A stretch of DNA of 64,000 bases from contig NZ_JADFUA010000004.1 of NCBI RefSeq assembly GCF_015223195.1, forward strand, positions 62,001 through 126,000, written 5' to 3'. Position 1 is the stretch's first letter; every line of letters begins with the position of its first letter. Positions 49,920 through 60,933 of this stretch are shown piece by piece. The position numbers and the translations under genes were made by a program. A model generated the notes under the pieces. The model was not told where the DNA came from, did not search any database, and worked only from the letters and a program-made list of their open reading frames with translations. Source of the DNA: Chitinilyticum piscinae (GTDB lineage Bacteria; Pseudomonadota; Gammaproteobacteria; Burkholderiales; Chitinibacteraceae).

Positions 49920-51473
49920 ATGGGCGAATCCATTTGGCAGCAAACCCGCATTGCGCACTGGCAGCTGGCCGGCTGCTGGCCGGCGGCCGTACTTGGCGGG
50001 CTGGCACACTACGCGGACGATACCCGCCATCCCTTGAAGTCGCCGATTGATGCCAGTGAGCTGGGTTGGCTGTCCCAGGCAACACATGCGCATACTTTGC
50101 ACGGTATTTCTCTGGGTTCAGCCGCCTATAAAGAATGGCGGTTGATACCTGCGGCAAAGCGCGGCCAGATGGTGGCCACGATTGCGGAGAAGGTTCGCGA
50201 GCGCCGCACGGCGCTGGCGGCGCTGATTACGCTGGAATCCGGCAAGATCGGTAGCGAGGCGGATGGCGAGGTACAGGAATGGCTGGACATGTGCGATTTC
50301 GCCATTGGCCTGTCGCGCCAGTTGCACGGCCTGACGATTGCCAGTGAACGCCCCGCGCATCTGCTGCTGGAGCAGTGGCAGCCGCTGGGTGTGGTGGCGG
50401 TGATTACCGCGTTCAATTTTCCAATGGCCGTTTGGGCGTGGAATGCCATGCTGGCGCTGGTGTGCGGCAATGCGGTGATCTGGAAACCGTCAGAGAAAAC
50501 CCCGCTGTGTGCGCTGGCGGTACAGCAGCTGGTAAACGAAGCGCTGGCCGACTGCGCCGCACCGCCGGCGCTGTGCCAGCTGGTGAACGGGGACGCTACG
50601 ACCGGTAGCCAGCTGGTAAATGATCCGCGGGTAGCGCTGATTTCGGCGACCGGATCGTGCGCAATGGGGCTTGCAGTCGCCCGCCTGGCAGCCAAACGTC
50701 TTGCGCGTACCCTGCTGGAACTGGGCGGCAACAATGCCGCGATTGTCACGCCTTCGGCCGATCTGGAACTGGCCAGCCGCGCAATCGTCTTTGCCGCGGC
50801 GGGCACCTGCGGTCAGCGCTGCACCAGCTTGCGCCGGCTGATCGTGCATCAGTCGGTTCTGCCGCAGTTATTGTCCCGGCTGGTGAATGCCTATCGCAGC
50901 CTGGCCATTGGAGACCCGCGCCAGCCTGGCGTACTGGTCGGTCCGCTGATCAACAAGGATGCACGCTCACGCATGCAGGCCGCACTGGCTCAGGCGCAGA
51001 CTGAAGGTGGCGAACTGCTGACCGGCAATGAGCCGCTGCCCTGCGGACTACCGGACGGCGCCTATGTACGTCCGGCGATCATGGCCATGCCGGCCCAGAC
51101 GGGCATTGTGATGCAGGAAACCTTTGCCCCGATCCTGTATGTACTTGGCTACCGGCAATTCGATCAAGCGATTGCGCTCAACAATGCCGTCGCGCAGGGG
51201 CTGTCATCTGCGCTCTTCAGTAATGATCTGCACGAGTTGGGGCAGTTCATCGGCCCTGCAGGCTCGGATTGCGGGCTGGCCAATGTCAATACGGGAACGT
51301 CGGGGGCGGAGATCGGCGGTGCATTCGGTGGCGAAAAGCTCACGGGGGGAGGGCGTGAAAGCGGCTCGGATGCCTGGAAGTGCTACATGCGTCGCACCAC
51401 CAATACCCTGAATCTTGGCCAGGCCTTGCCGCTGGCGCAGGGCGTGGTGTTCGGTCTGCCTGCTGCAGAATGA
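49920..51473 (+). CDS. ALDH7-type aldehyde dehydrogenase (aminoadipate-semialdehyde dehydrogenase)
   Basis: 517 residues. The catalytic Cys in [13 protein letters not shown], the catalytic Glu in [12 protein letters not shown] and the NAD-binding [13 protein letters not shown] match the ALDH7/AmaB branch, which oxidises allysine to 2-aminoadipate. The start is the ATG at 49920 with AGAGGGGGC directly upstream; another ATG lies at 49902. It is third in the cluster, 99 bp after the dehydrogenase. Confidence 0.85.
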   Translation: MGESIWQQTRIAHWQLAGCWPAAVLGGLAHYADDTRHPLKSPIDASELGWLSQATHAHTLHGISLGSAAYKEWRLIPAAKRGQMVATIAEKVRERRTALAALITLESGKIGSEADGEVQEWLDMCDFAIGLSRQLHGLTIASERPAHLLLEQWQPLGVVAVITAFNFPMAVWAWNAMLALVCGNAVIWKPSEKTPLCALAVQQLVNEALADCAAPPALCQLVNGDATTGSQLVNDPRVALISATGSCAMGLAVARLAAKRLARTLLELGGNNAAIVTPSADLELASRAIVFAAAGTCGQRCTSLRRLIVHQSVLPQLLSRLVNAYRSLAIGDPRQPGVLVGPLINKDARSRMQAALAQAQTEGGELLTGNEPLPCGLPDGAYVRPAIMAMPAQTGIVMQETFAPILYVLGYRQFDQAIALNNAVAQGLSSALFSNDLHELGQFIGPAGSDCGLANVNTGTSGAEIGGAFGGEKLTGGGRESGSDAWKCYMRRTTNTLNLGQALPLAQGVVFGLPAAE

Positions 51474-51624
51474 GGTTGCAGTCGCGGGAAACAGGCTGCT
51501 TTGCGGCCTGCTGCCTTGGCCAAGTCCTTGTTTTGCTGTGGCAAGCGGCACGCTGGCTGGAGCAAAGGAGCATGATGGCGTAGAATGGCGGGCTATTTTT
51601 CTCCACCACCAGGAATTGCCCGGC

Positions 51625-53202
<1,578 letters not shown>

Positions 53203-53235
53203 TCGTTTAGGTATAGGCAATCAGCCTGTCCCGCA

Positions 53236-53264
53236 ACAAAAAGCGCCTTCAAGGCGCTTTTTGT
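53236..53264. terminator. Terminator between guaA and the AbgT gene
   Basis: AAAAAGCGCC and its complement around TTCAA, with A and T tracts on both sides. Confidence 0.9.
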
Positions 53265-53280
53265 TTTTCGGCATTTACGT

Positions 53281-54852
53281 TTAGTGCAGTGTTGTCGGCA
53301 GATGGATGGCAATCCCGGGGCCGATTGGGATGTCCAGACCGATCCATACCGTCATCAGCAGTGACCAAGCCAGCGTAAAGGCGAGCGAATACGGCAGCAT
53401 CAGGGTGATCAGGCTGCCGAGGCCATATTCGGGAAGGTAGCGCTTGGCCATAACCAGCACGATGGGGAAATACACCATCATCGGGCTGATGATGTTGCTG
53501 ACCGAATCACCAATGCGGTAGGCCAGCTGGGTGGCTTCCGGGGTGAAGCCCAGCAGCATCAGCATTGGCACGAAAATAGGCGCGAGCAAGGCCCATTTGG
53601 CCGAGGCAGAACCGATGACCAGATTGACTGCGGCGGTGAAGAGCACGAAGGTCAGCAGCAACGGCATGCCGGAAAGGCCGCTGGCACTGATGGCCTCTGC
53701 GCCGTTGACGGCCAGCAGTACGCCCAGCTTGCTCTGGCCGAACAGGGCGATGAACTGGGCCGCGAAGAACACCATCACCAGGTAGTAGCCCATTTCGGAG
53801 AGTGAATCACCCATGGCGCGTGCAACGTCGCGGTCATTGCGCATGCTGCCGGCCGCCAGCCCATAGGCAATGCCGGGCAGGAGGAAAACCACCATGATGA
53901 CCACGACGATGCCATTAATGAAAGGCGAGGGCAGCAGCGTACCCTTGACCGGGTCGCGCAGGATGCCGCCTTCGGGCAGCCACAGGGCCAGCAGCAGGCC
54001 GGTGGTCAGCAGGGCGACCAGCCCCGCCGCACGCAGGCCGCGCTGTTCGGCTGCACGGCTTGCCGCATCGGCTCGCGGTGTATCGGCTGCGCCTGCGTTG
54101 CCCTGCCATTGAGGCAGGCGAGGCTCGATGATCCGGTCGGTGACATACCAGGCAACCGCCGTCAGGGCGATGGCCGATGCGGCCATGAAGTAGTAATTGG
54201 CCAGGGCGCTGACTTGCCAGGCCGGGTCGATCAGGTGTGCGGCGGCTTCGGTTAGCCCGCCCAGTAAGGGATCGAGCGTGGATACCAGCAGATTGGCCGA
54301 AAAGCCCGCCGATGTACCGGCAAAGGCCGCCGCGAGCCCGGCCAGCGGGTGGCGGCCGGCGCTGGCGAAGATCATGGCGGCCAGCGGGATGACGACCACA
54401 TAGCCGACGTCGGAGGCCAGGTTGGACATGATGCCGACCAGCACAACAATCGGGGTCATCAGTCGCCGCGGTGCGCACATGACGATACGGGCGAGGACGG
54501 TGCCCAGCAGCCCGCTGCGCTCGGCAACGCCGACCCCGATCAGTGCTACCAGCACGGTAGCGAGTGGCGGAAAGGTGGCGAAATGTTTCGGGGCGTCGAC
54601 CAGCCATTGCTGTAGGGTGGCGGCACTGAGCAGCGACACCGGCGTGATCACGTCGTCAGTGCCCGGCTTGATGACGCTCATGCCGGTACTTGCGGCCCAG
54701 TGGCTGCCCAGTACGACGACCAGGCAGAGCAGTACAAATAACGTGACGGGATCAGGCAGGGCGTTGCCAACCCGCTCGATGCCATCGAGCAGGCGATTGG
54801 TCAGCGAGGCCGGCCTGGCGGGGGTGGGCTCAAGAACGTGACTGTGGGGCAT
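53281..54852 (-). CDS. AbgT-family transporter
   Basis: 523 residues, about 11-13 membrane helices. Family landmarks: LLDGIERVGNALPDPVTLF near the N-terminus, SNLASDVGYVVVIPLAAMIF, and ANLLVSTLDPLLGGLTE. AbgT proteins import p-aminobenzoyl-glutamate or export sulfonamide-like antimetabolites. AGGAG six bases upstream supports the ATG at 54852. Confidence 0.9.
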   Translation of the reverse strand: MPHSHVLEPTPARPASLTNRLLDGIERVGNALPDPVTLFVLLCLVVVLGSHWAASTGMSVIKPGTDDVITPVSLLSAATLQQWLVDAPKHFATFPPLATVLVALIGVGVAERSGLLGTVLARIVMCAPRRLMTPIVVLVGIMSNLASDVGYVVVIPLAAMIFASAGRHPLAGLAAAFAGTSAGFSANLLVSTLDPLLGGLTEAAAHLIDPAWQVSALANYYFMAASAIALTAVAWYVTDRIIEPRLPQWQGNAGAADTPRADAASRAAEQRGLRAAGLVALLTTGLLLALWLPEGGILRDPVKGTLLPSPFINGIVVVIMVVFLLPGIAYGLAAGSMRNDRDVARAMGDSLSEMGYYLVMVFFAAQFIALFGQSKLGVLLAVNGAEAISASGLSGMPLLLTFVLFTAAVNLVIGSASAKWALLAPIFVPMLMLLGFTPEATQLAYRIGDSVSNIISPMMVYFPIVLVMAKRYLPEYGLGSLITLMLPYSLAFTLAWSLLMTVWIGLDIPIGPGIAIHLPTTLH

Positions 54853-54950
54853 GCGGGCTCCTGTGGGCAATATCCGGTTTCCTGCAGTTTGCCTGCCTGT
54901 ATCGGAATGTAACCATTCAGGATTTCGCCACCCCGGCCAATGGCGTCGAT

Positions 54951-54964
54951 CTGATCTGGATCAG
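54951..54964. promoter_or_regulatory. FNR/ANR-like box upstream of the AbgT gene
   Basis: CTGATCTGGATCAG keeps the TGAT-N4-ATCA core of the FNR/ANR consensus TTGAT-N4-ATCAA (8 of 10 positions). It lies 98 bp before the AbgT start. Confidence 0.35.
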
Positions 54965-55006
54965 CGCACCGATGGAATTATGACGCGGGGTATATGCATG
55001 CAGCAT

Positions 55007-55018
55007 TTTTATATAAAA
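55007..55018. repeat. TTTTATATAAAA palindrome
   Basis: Perfect 12-bp palindrome between the AbgT gene and the trxB terminator. Its core TTATATAA is shared with the sites around the GntR gene. Confidence 0.4.
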
Positions 55019-55060
55019 GCCCCCGTGTAAATACCATTATGGGTATTATTTGGATAGACA

Positions 55061-55090
55061 GCAAAAAACCCGCCGTGGCGGGTTTTTTGC
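55061..55090. terminator. Terminator after trxB
   Basis: GCAAAAAACCCGCC, loop GT, and the exact complement with T tracts on both strands. Confidence 0.93.
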
Positions 55091-55107
55091 ACCGGTTTGC
55101 CTTCTGC

Positions 55108-56130
<1,023 letters not shown>

Positions 56131-56178
56131 TTAAGAGATGCGGACCTAATCGAAAAATGCAATAAGCGCGATAGAACG

Positions 56179-56493
56179 TCAGGCCGCCGGTCCTGTGTAG
56201 CCGTGTCTTACGGGTATGCGTAGCCACGGTATGGTAATCGCTGCCTCCGTTGTAATACGGATGAGGGTATCAAGAAGCTCGGCTTCAGCAACAATTTCCA
56301 CGGCAACCGGAATATCTCCCGCTAGCTCGAAAAAGCTCTGCTGATGCCAGCCGTGACGGCCGAAGCCACCCAGCGCATGAAAGGCCGTCCCGCCGGAGGC
56401 GCCAAGCTGGTGGGCCTGCTGCAGCAGCCATTGATAGGTGGGCATGCTGCCATGCCGCTGGTTCTGTTGCAGGTAAAAGCGCAGAAGCTCCAT
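56179..56493 (-). CDS. DUF190 family protein
   Basis: 104 residues. The pattern LLQQAHQLGASGGTAFHALGGFGRHG, then PVAVEIVAEAELLDTLI is DUF190, a PII-like fold often encoded with crcB. The start lies one base after the crcB stop, so the two are co-translated; a link to fluoride handling is inferred from this pairing. Confidence 0.85.
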   Translation of the reverse strand: MELLRFYLQQNQRHGSMPTYQWLLQQAHQLGASGGTAFHALGGFGRHGWHQQSFFELAGDIPVAVEIVAEAELLDTLIRITTEAAITIPWLRIPVRHGYTGPAA

Positions 56494-56494
56494 C

Positions 56495-56884
56495 TCAGCC
56501 CCTCTGGAATAAAAACTGCACGGTCATCAGGCCGAACCAGGTCAGCAGCAGCGAGCCGCAGACATGCAGGGCAATCGTGCCCAGCCCCAGGCCGAGCTGC
56601 TGGCGCAGCAGCATGGTGGTTGTCTCGGCGGAAAAGGTGGAAAACGTGGTCAGTCCACCCAGAAAGCCGGTGGTAATCATCAGGCGCAGCTCGGGGCTGA
56701 GCGAAGGCCAGAGCTGGAAAGTCCCCAGCGCAATTCCCATGAGGTAGCCCCCCAGCAGATTGGCGGCGAGTGTTCCGAGCGGGATGGCCGGAAAAAGCGG
56801 GTTGATGAACAGGCCCAGCAGCCAGCGCAGCCAGGCGCCGCAGGCGGCACCAACACCGATAAGCAGAAAGGCAAGGGGCGACAT
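56495..56884 (-). CDS. crcB: Fluoride exporter CrcB/Fluc
   Basis: 129 residues, four membrane helices. The signature GFLGGLTTFSTFS (fluoride-channel TFST) and the early GAACGAWLRWLL segment are diagnostic. It works as a dual-topology dimer that exports fluoride. Start at 56884 gives the usual length; no clear ribosome site. I did not find a fluoride riboswitch upstream, where the divergent Mla-like operon starts only 59 bp away. Confidence 0.93.
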   Translation of the reverse strand: MSPLAFLLIGVGAACGAWLRWLLGLFINPLFPAIPLGTLAANLLGGYLMGIALGTFQLWPSLSPELRLMITTGFLGGLTTFSTFSAETTTMLLRQQLGLGLGTIALHVCGSLLLTWFGLMTVQFLFQRG

Positions 56885-56902
56885 GGCTGACAGGAGTCGG
56901 TA

Positions 56903-56920
56903 TAGAATGGGTGGATTATA
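56903..56920. promoter_or_regulatory. Back-to-back -10 elements of the Mla-like operon and crcB
   Basis: TAGAAT at 56903-56908 on the plus strand and TATAAT at 56920-56915 on the minus strand. Neither has a good -35. The plus-strand element would start transcription near 56915, which argues against a GTG start at 56911 for the permease. Confidence 0.4.
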
Positions 56921-56943
56921 ACCTGCAGCCAAAGGGGTGGGGC

Positions 56944-57654
56944 TTGCAAAATACCGACGTGGCCATTCCGGTCTGGGGCGTATTCCGCAGGCTGGGAGCC
57001 TTGCGCCTGCCGGCGGTGCGCCGGGTGCTGTTCAAGCAGATTTATTTCACTGCCAATGAGGCGTATCTGCTGATCGCGCTGATCGGCTTCGCGCTGGGGG
57101 CGATTGTGGTCACCCTGCTGCATGTCCAGTATGGACAGAGCCGCGATACGGCGTTGCGCCTGCTTGGCTCGCTGACCTTTGCCGAGCTGGCGCCGCTGCT
57201 GGCGGCGCTGGTGATGATCGCGCGCTCCTCGTCGGCAGTGGCGAGCGAGCTGGCCAACATGCGCATGCATGGCGAATTTCGTGCACTGCGCCTGATGAAT
57301 ATCGATATTGCAACGTATCTGCTGCTGCCCCGCCTGCTCGGGATGGCGTTAGCCTGCATGTTGCTCTCGGCCTGCATGGCGCTGTCGGCACTCACTGCCG
57401 GCCTGCTGGTGGCGGCGGGCAGTCATGTCAGCTATCAACTGGTGACGCTGGAACGGGTGTTGTCCTGGCAGCCCGTGCTGCTGCTGCCGGCCAAGTCGTT
57501 CAGCTTCGGTCTGGTCGCGGCGTTCCTGGCGTGCCGCAGTGGTCTGTCGGTGGCGGCCTTGCCGACGGAGGTGCCCCGGGCGACGTCGATGGCAGTCATG
57601 CACGGCATGGGTAGTCTCTTCATTCTGGATTTGCTGTGGGCTTTGTTGCGATGA
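56944..57654 (+). CDS. MlaE-family ABC permease
   Basis: 236 residues with five to six membrane segments and the MlaE pattern (VRRVLFKQIYFTANEAYLLI; ELAPLLAALVMIARSSSAVASELANMR, where the cytoplasmic coupling helix lies). It should be the membrane subunit of an MCE-type lipid transporter. I chose the TTG at 56944, preceded by AAAGGGG; a GTG at 56911 is the longer option. The stop overlaps the next start (ATGA). Confidence 0.85.
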   Translation: MQNTDVAIPVWGVFRRLGALRLPAVRRVLFKQIYFTANEAYLLIALIGFALGAIVVTLLHVQYGQSRDTALRLLGSLTFAELAPLLAALVMIARSSSAVASELANMRMHGEFRALRLMNIDIATYLLLPRLLGMALACMLLSACMALSALTAGLLVAAGSHVSYQLVTLERVLSWQPVLLLPAKSFSFGLVAAFLACRSGLSVAALPTEVPRATSMAVMHGMGSLFILDLLWALLR

Positions 57655-58208
57655 ACGGACGCTATTGGTTGCAACTGCCGCCACAGGAGAGTATTGAGCA
57701 CGGTGTTGCCGCTCTGATGGCCAGCCTCCAGGAGTTCGCTGGTGGTCGTGTAGCCGCCGTGGAAGGACATGCGGTGTTGATCAGCAATCTGCGGGTCTGG
57801 GAAAACCTGGCATTGCCGGCGTGGTACCATTTTTCGGAATCGCCCGATGCCTTCGAGTCACACGTGGGCGGCATGCTGGAGGCGCTGGATTGGGATGAGG
57901 CCCGCCAGCAGCAGTTCACAGGCAGTCTGCCGCAGGCGCTTTCCGCAGCGGACCGGCGGGTAGCCCAACTGCTGCGGGGTCTGCTACTGCAACCGGCTGC
58001 GCTGGTGGCCGATGCCGAGTGGTGGCGCCTCTTAGGGCATGGCGGTGATCTGGCGGCGCTCTACATGAGGCATGCGCAGAATATACCCTTGCTCGTGGTG
58101 TCGCATGGCGCACCTGCGGAGGGGTTTGCGGAGCTGGAGACCGGGCTTGACGCCGCCGAACTATGGAACAGGATCAAACAGGGGGTGGTGACGAATGCTG
58201 ATGCGTGA
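57651..58208 (+). CDS. Degenerate ABC ATPase-like subunit without Walker A
   Basis: 185 residues that align with the second half of an MlaF-type ATPase: LISNLRVWENLALPAWYHF (Q-loop region), LPQALSAADRRVAQLLRGLLLQP (where LSGGQ should be), ALVADAEWW (Walker B with Ala in place of the catalytic Glu) and VVSHG (H-loop His kept). Only about 45 residues precede the Q-loop region and none resembles the GxxGxGKST P-loop. The upstream gene overlaps by 4 bp, so no missing 5' part is hidden. It probably cannot bind ATP alone. Confidence 0.75.
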   Translation: MNGRYWLQLPPQESIEHGVAALMASLQEFAGGRVAAVEGHAVLISNLRVWENLALPAWYHFSESPDAFESHVGGMLEALDWDEARQQQFTGSLPQALSAADRRVAQLLRGLLLQPAALVADAEWWRLLGHGGDLAALYMRHAQNIPLLVVSHGAPAEGFAELETGLDAAELWNRIKQGVVTNADA

Positions 58209-59160
58209 TCGTGATCCGCGTTTTCGTCTGCTGGGATGGCGGGTGGGTCTGACTGGCGTGGTGCTGCTGGGGATGCTGGTGCTGCTGGCAGGCTTTCTCG
58301 GTGAGCGCAGCGGCCTCTTTGAAGACAAGACCCGGGTGCATCTGGTTGCCGAAAACGGCACCGGGCTGCTGCCGGGGCTGCAGGTGCGCCTTTCCGGCTT
58401 TCGTATCGGCGTCATCGATGACGTTCAGCTCAATAGCGAAGCCAAGGTGGATGTGACGCTGCTGATTGAAACACGCTACATGAAATGGGTGCGCGCCGAT
58501 GCGCTGGCGATCCTGCAGCAGGACGGGCTGGTCGGTGATCATTTCATCGAAATTGCCGGAGGGACAAACAAGGCGCCGCAGCTGGCTGAAAACGGCGAGC
58601 TGACATTTGTGCCGGCAATGGGCCTGTCCGATATCGCCCAGGACCTGCGCAACCGCACCTTGCCCCTGCTGGACGAATTCCAGCAGACCATGACCTATGT
58701 GAACGACCCCAAGGGCGATGTCCGCAAAACCATGGCCAATCTGCAGCAGATGACGTCTGAGCTGCAGCAGACCCGGCAGCAGCTGGATGCCTTGCTGGCC
58801 AATCTCAACAGACTGAGCGAAGGTGAGGTGCGCCAGACGCTGGTGGGGGCGCGTGATTTGCTGCAGCGCGCAGACCGCATGGCCAGCGGCGTTGAGGAGC
58901 GTTTGCCCGGGATCATGACGGATGCCGCTTCGGGAGTGGGTAGCCTGCGAGCTGCGGCCGACGATGCGAGCGCCACCATGAAGGTGTTGCGCCAGACAGG
59001 CGAGACCGTGGCGCCGCGGGTGCCAGGCATGTTGCGCAATACCGACGAGCTGATCCGCGATGCCGGTATCACTGTGCGTGGCGTACAGCAGATCTGGCCC
59101 TTGAGCACGATTCTTGCGCCGACTCCGCTGCCGGCATTTGTTCCGGAGAGCCGGCCATGA
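58195..59160 (+). CDS. MlaD/MCE-domain lipid-transport protein
   Basis: 321 residues. One N-terminal membrane helix (GVVLLGMLVLLAGFLG), then a single MCE domain (LVAENGTGLLPGLQVRLSGFRIGVIDDVQL), then a long helical tail from about residue 150 (MANLQQMTSELQQTRQQLDALL). It should form the periplasmic ring that binds lipid. AGGGGG at 58180-58185 supports the ATG; overlaps the previous gene by 14 bp. Confidence 0.88.
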   Translation: MLMRDRDPRFRLLGWRVGLTGVVLLGMLVLLAGFLGERSGLFEDKTRVHLVAENGTGLLPGLQVRLSGFRIGVIDDVQLNSEAKVDVTLLIETRYMKWVRADALAILQQDGLVGDHFIEIAGGTNKAPQLAENGELTFVPAMGLSDIAQDLRNRTLPLLDEFQQTMTYVNDPKGDVRKTMANLQQMTSELQQTRQQLDALLANLNRLSEGEVRQTLVGARDLLQRADRMASGVEERLPGIMTDAASGVGSLRAAADDASATMKVLRQTGETVAPRVPGMLRNTDELIRDAGITVRGVQQIWPLSTILAPTPLPAFVPESRP

Positions 59161-59957
59161 TGCGTAGCTTGTTGATGGTTTTATCGCTCGCAGCACTGTC
59201 TGCCTGCGCCAGCCCTCCGGCAACCAGTCCTCCGCCGCTGGTTCAGCAGCAGCAGCGCTCGCTGTCGGCGGCACTGGCCGCCGAGCAGGCAGGCCGCTGG
59301 CAGACTGCGATCGAGGAGTGGCAGTATTACCAGCAGGCATCGCAATTGCTGGATGACTGGTCAGCCCAGGCCAGAGCAAGACTTTCCCTGACCACGCTGC
59401 TGCTCCGGGGGCAGGAGTATGCTTCTGCGTACCAGCAGATACAAGGAGTGCGTGGCGATACCCTGATTACTGAAGAGTTGCGAGCTCAGGCTGCGCTGCT
59501 TGAGGCGCGCGTAGCGCTGGCGGCGGGGCTGCCGGATGGCGAGACAGCCTGGCTGCAGGCTACGCAATTTTGTCAGCAGCGCTGTGCATGGCGTGCAGCC
59601 GCGGCCAATGTCCGCGCCCGCCAGTTGCTGCAGTCCGGTGACCATGCAGGAGCCTTGGCGCTGATTGCACCGGTGCTCGCTGATGCGGAATCTCCGGCGG
59701 CAGAGCGCTCGCATGCCCTGCGCATGCGTGCCGAAGTCCTGTTGCGCCAGACGGATGTCGCCGGGGCGGCGATTGCAATTGCCGAAGCCATTCGGATGGA
59801 TCGCCAGTTGGGCGAGCCACTCTGGCTCATTGATGATTACCGGCTGCAAGCCGAAATTGCCGGCGCACAGGGGGATGCCGTGCTGGAGCGGGAAAGCAGG
59901 CGCCGACTGGATAGCCTCTGCCGTGCCTATCCGGCAAAAACCTGCGCCGGTGCTTGA
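59157..59957 (+). CDS. Lipoprotein with TPR-like helical repeats
   Basis: 266 residues. The lipobox LSACAS predicts lipidation at about Cys17. The remainder is all-helical with repeating AxxAxxxGxxxxA patterns (AALAAEQAGRWQTAIEEW; ARQLLQSGDHAGALAL; EVLLRQTDVAGAAIAIAEAI), like tetratricopeptide repeats. It replaces the DUF330/PqiC-type lipoprotein usual in such operons. The start overlaps the stop of the MCE gene. Confidence 0.75.
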   Translation: MMRSLLMVLSLAALSACASPPATSPPPLVQQQQRSLSAALAAEQAGRWQTAIEEWQYYQQASQLLDDWSAQARARLSLTTLLLRGQEYASAYQQIQGVRGDTLITEELRAQAALLEARVALAAGLPDGETAWLQATQFCQQRCAWRAAAANVRARQLLQSGDHAGALALIAPVLADAESPAAERSHALRMRAEVLLRQTDVAGAAIAIAEAIRMDRQLGEPLWLIDDYRLQAEIAGAQGDAVLERESRRRLDSLCRAYPAKTCAGA

Positions 59958-59983
59958 GTTTTCTGTGCTGCTGCGCTTATAAT
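59954..59983 (+). promoter_or_regulatory. Promoter of rpsB
   Basis: TTGAGT (59954-59959) and a perfect TATAAT (59978-59983), 18-bp spacer. It starts within the stop codon region of the lipoprotein gene. Confidence 0.7.
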
Positions 59984-59989
59984 CCCGCG

Positions 59990-60118
59990 TTTTCTGCGCC
60001 GAATGGTTCGGTGCGGGTCAATCTCCCTTCCGCATCGTCACGGGTGCGCGGGCCGCAACAGGCGGCGGCGTTCCTGCGGAAGGTAGTCCTAACCTTGTGA
60101 CAAATCTGGAGATTTTAA
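59990..60118 (+). promoter_or_regulatory. rpsB 5' leader with long-range stem
   Basis: About 130-base untranslated leader. CCTTCCGCA (60026-60034) pairs perfectly with TGCGGAAGG (60075-60083), enclosing a GC-rich 40-base insert. In other proteobacteria the rpsB leader is a site of S2 autoregulation; the same is likely here. Confidence 0.5.
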
Positions 60119-60841
60119 ATGTCTGTTAGCATGCGCGATATGCTGGAAGCCGGCGTACACTTCGGCCACCAAACCCGTTACTGGAACCCGAAGATGGGTC
60201 AATTCATCTTCGGCGCACGCAACAAGATTCACATCATCAACCTGGAAAAGACCCTGCCGATGTTCAACGACGCACTGACTTTCGTGCGCCGTCTGTCCGC
60301 CAACAAGGGTAACATCCTGTTTGTTGGTACCAAGCGCGCAGCTCGCGAAATTGTCGCTGAAGAAGCAGCACGCGCAGGCGCTCCGTTCGTTGACCACCGC
60401 TGGCTCGGCGGCATGCTGACCAACTACAAGACCGTAAAGCAGTCCATCAAGCGTCTGAACGACCTGAAGGCAGTGCTGGCCGATGAAAACAACGGCTACG
60501 GCAAGAAGGAACTGCTGGACATCACTCGCGAAGTTGAAAAGCTCGAGCGTTCCCTGGGTGGTATCAAGGATATGGGCGGCCTGCCGGACGCGCTGTTCGT
60601 GATCGATACTGGCTACCAGAAGGGTGCCATCGTCGAAGCCAAGAAGCTGGGCATCCCGGTTATCGGTGTTGTTGATACCAACAACAGCCCGGAAGGCATC
60701 GACTACATCATCCCGGGTAACGATGACTCTTCCCGTGCTATCCGCCTGTACGCCCGCGGTATCGCTGATGCGATCCTGGAAGGCCGTAACCAGTCGGTGC
60801 AGGAAATTGTTGCAGCTTCCGCTGAAGCCGCGGCGGAGTAA
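60119..60841 (+). CDS. rpsB: 30S ribosomal protein S2
   Basis: 240 residues. [22 protein letters not shown], the central [11 protein letters not shown], and [17 protein letters not shown] are diagnostic. The start at 60119 has TGGAG ten bases upstream. A terminator-like hairpin separates it from tsf. Confidence 0.98.
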   Translation: MSVSMRDMLEAGVHFGHQTRYWNPKMGQFIFGARNKIHIINLEKTLPMFNDALTFVRRLSANKGNILFVGTKRAAREIVAEEAARAGAPFVDHRWLGGMLTNYKTVKQSIKRLNDLKAVLADENNGYGKKELLDITREVEKLERSLGGIKDMGGLPDALFVIDTGYQKGAIVEAKKLGIPVIGVVDTNNSPEGIDYIIPGNDDSSRAIRLYARGIADAILEGRNQSVQEIVAASAEAAAE

Positions 60842-60861
60842 TCGGCTTGACCGGCTGATCG

Positions 60862-60885
60862 AAAAAGGGGCGCAAGCCCCTTTTT
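60862..60885 (+). terminator. Terminator/attenuator between rpsB and tsf
   Basis: AAAAAGGGGC, loop GCAA, GCCCCTTTTT. It likely lowers tsf transcription relative to rpsB. Confidence 0.88.
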
Positions 60886-60933
60886 CTTGATCGCCAAACC
60901 CCTAACGAATCATCAAAGAACTGGAGTTTGAAA

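Noticed and set aside
56885-56943. Fluoride riboswitch upstream of crcB
   Set aside because: Too little sequence before the divergent gene and no recognisable crcB-motif segments.
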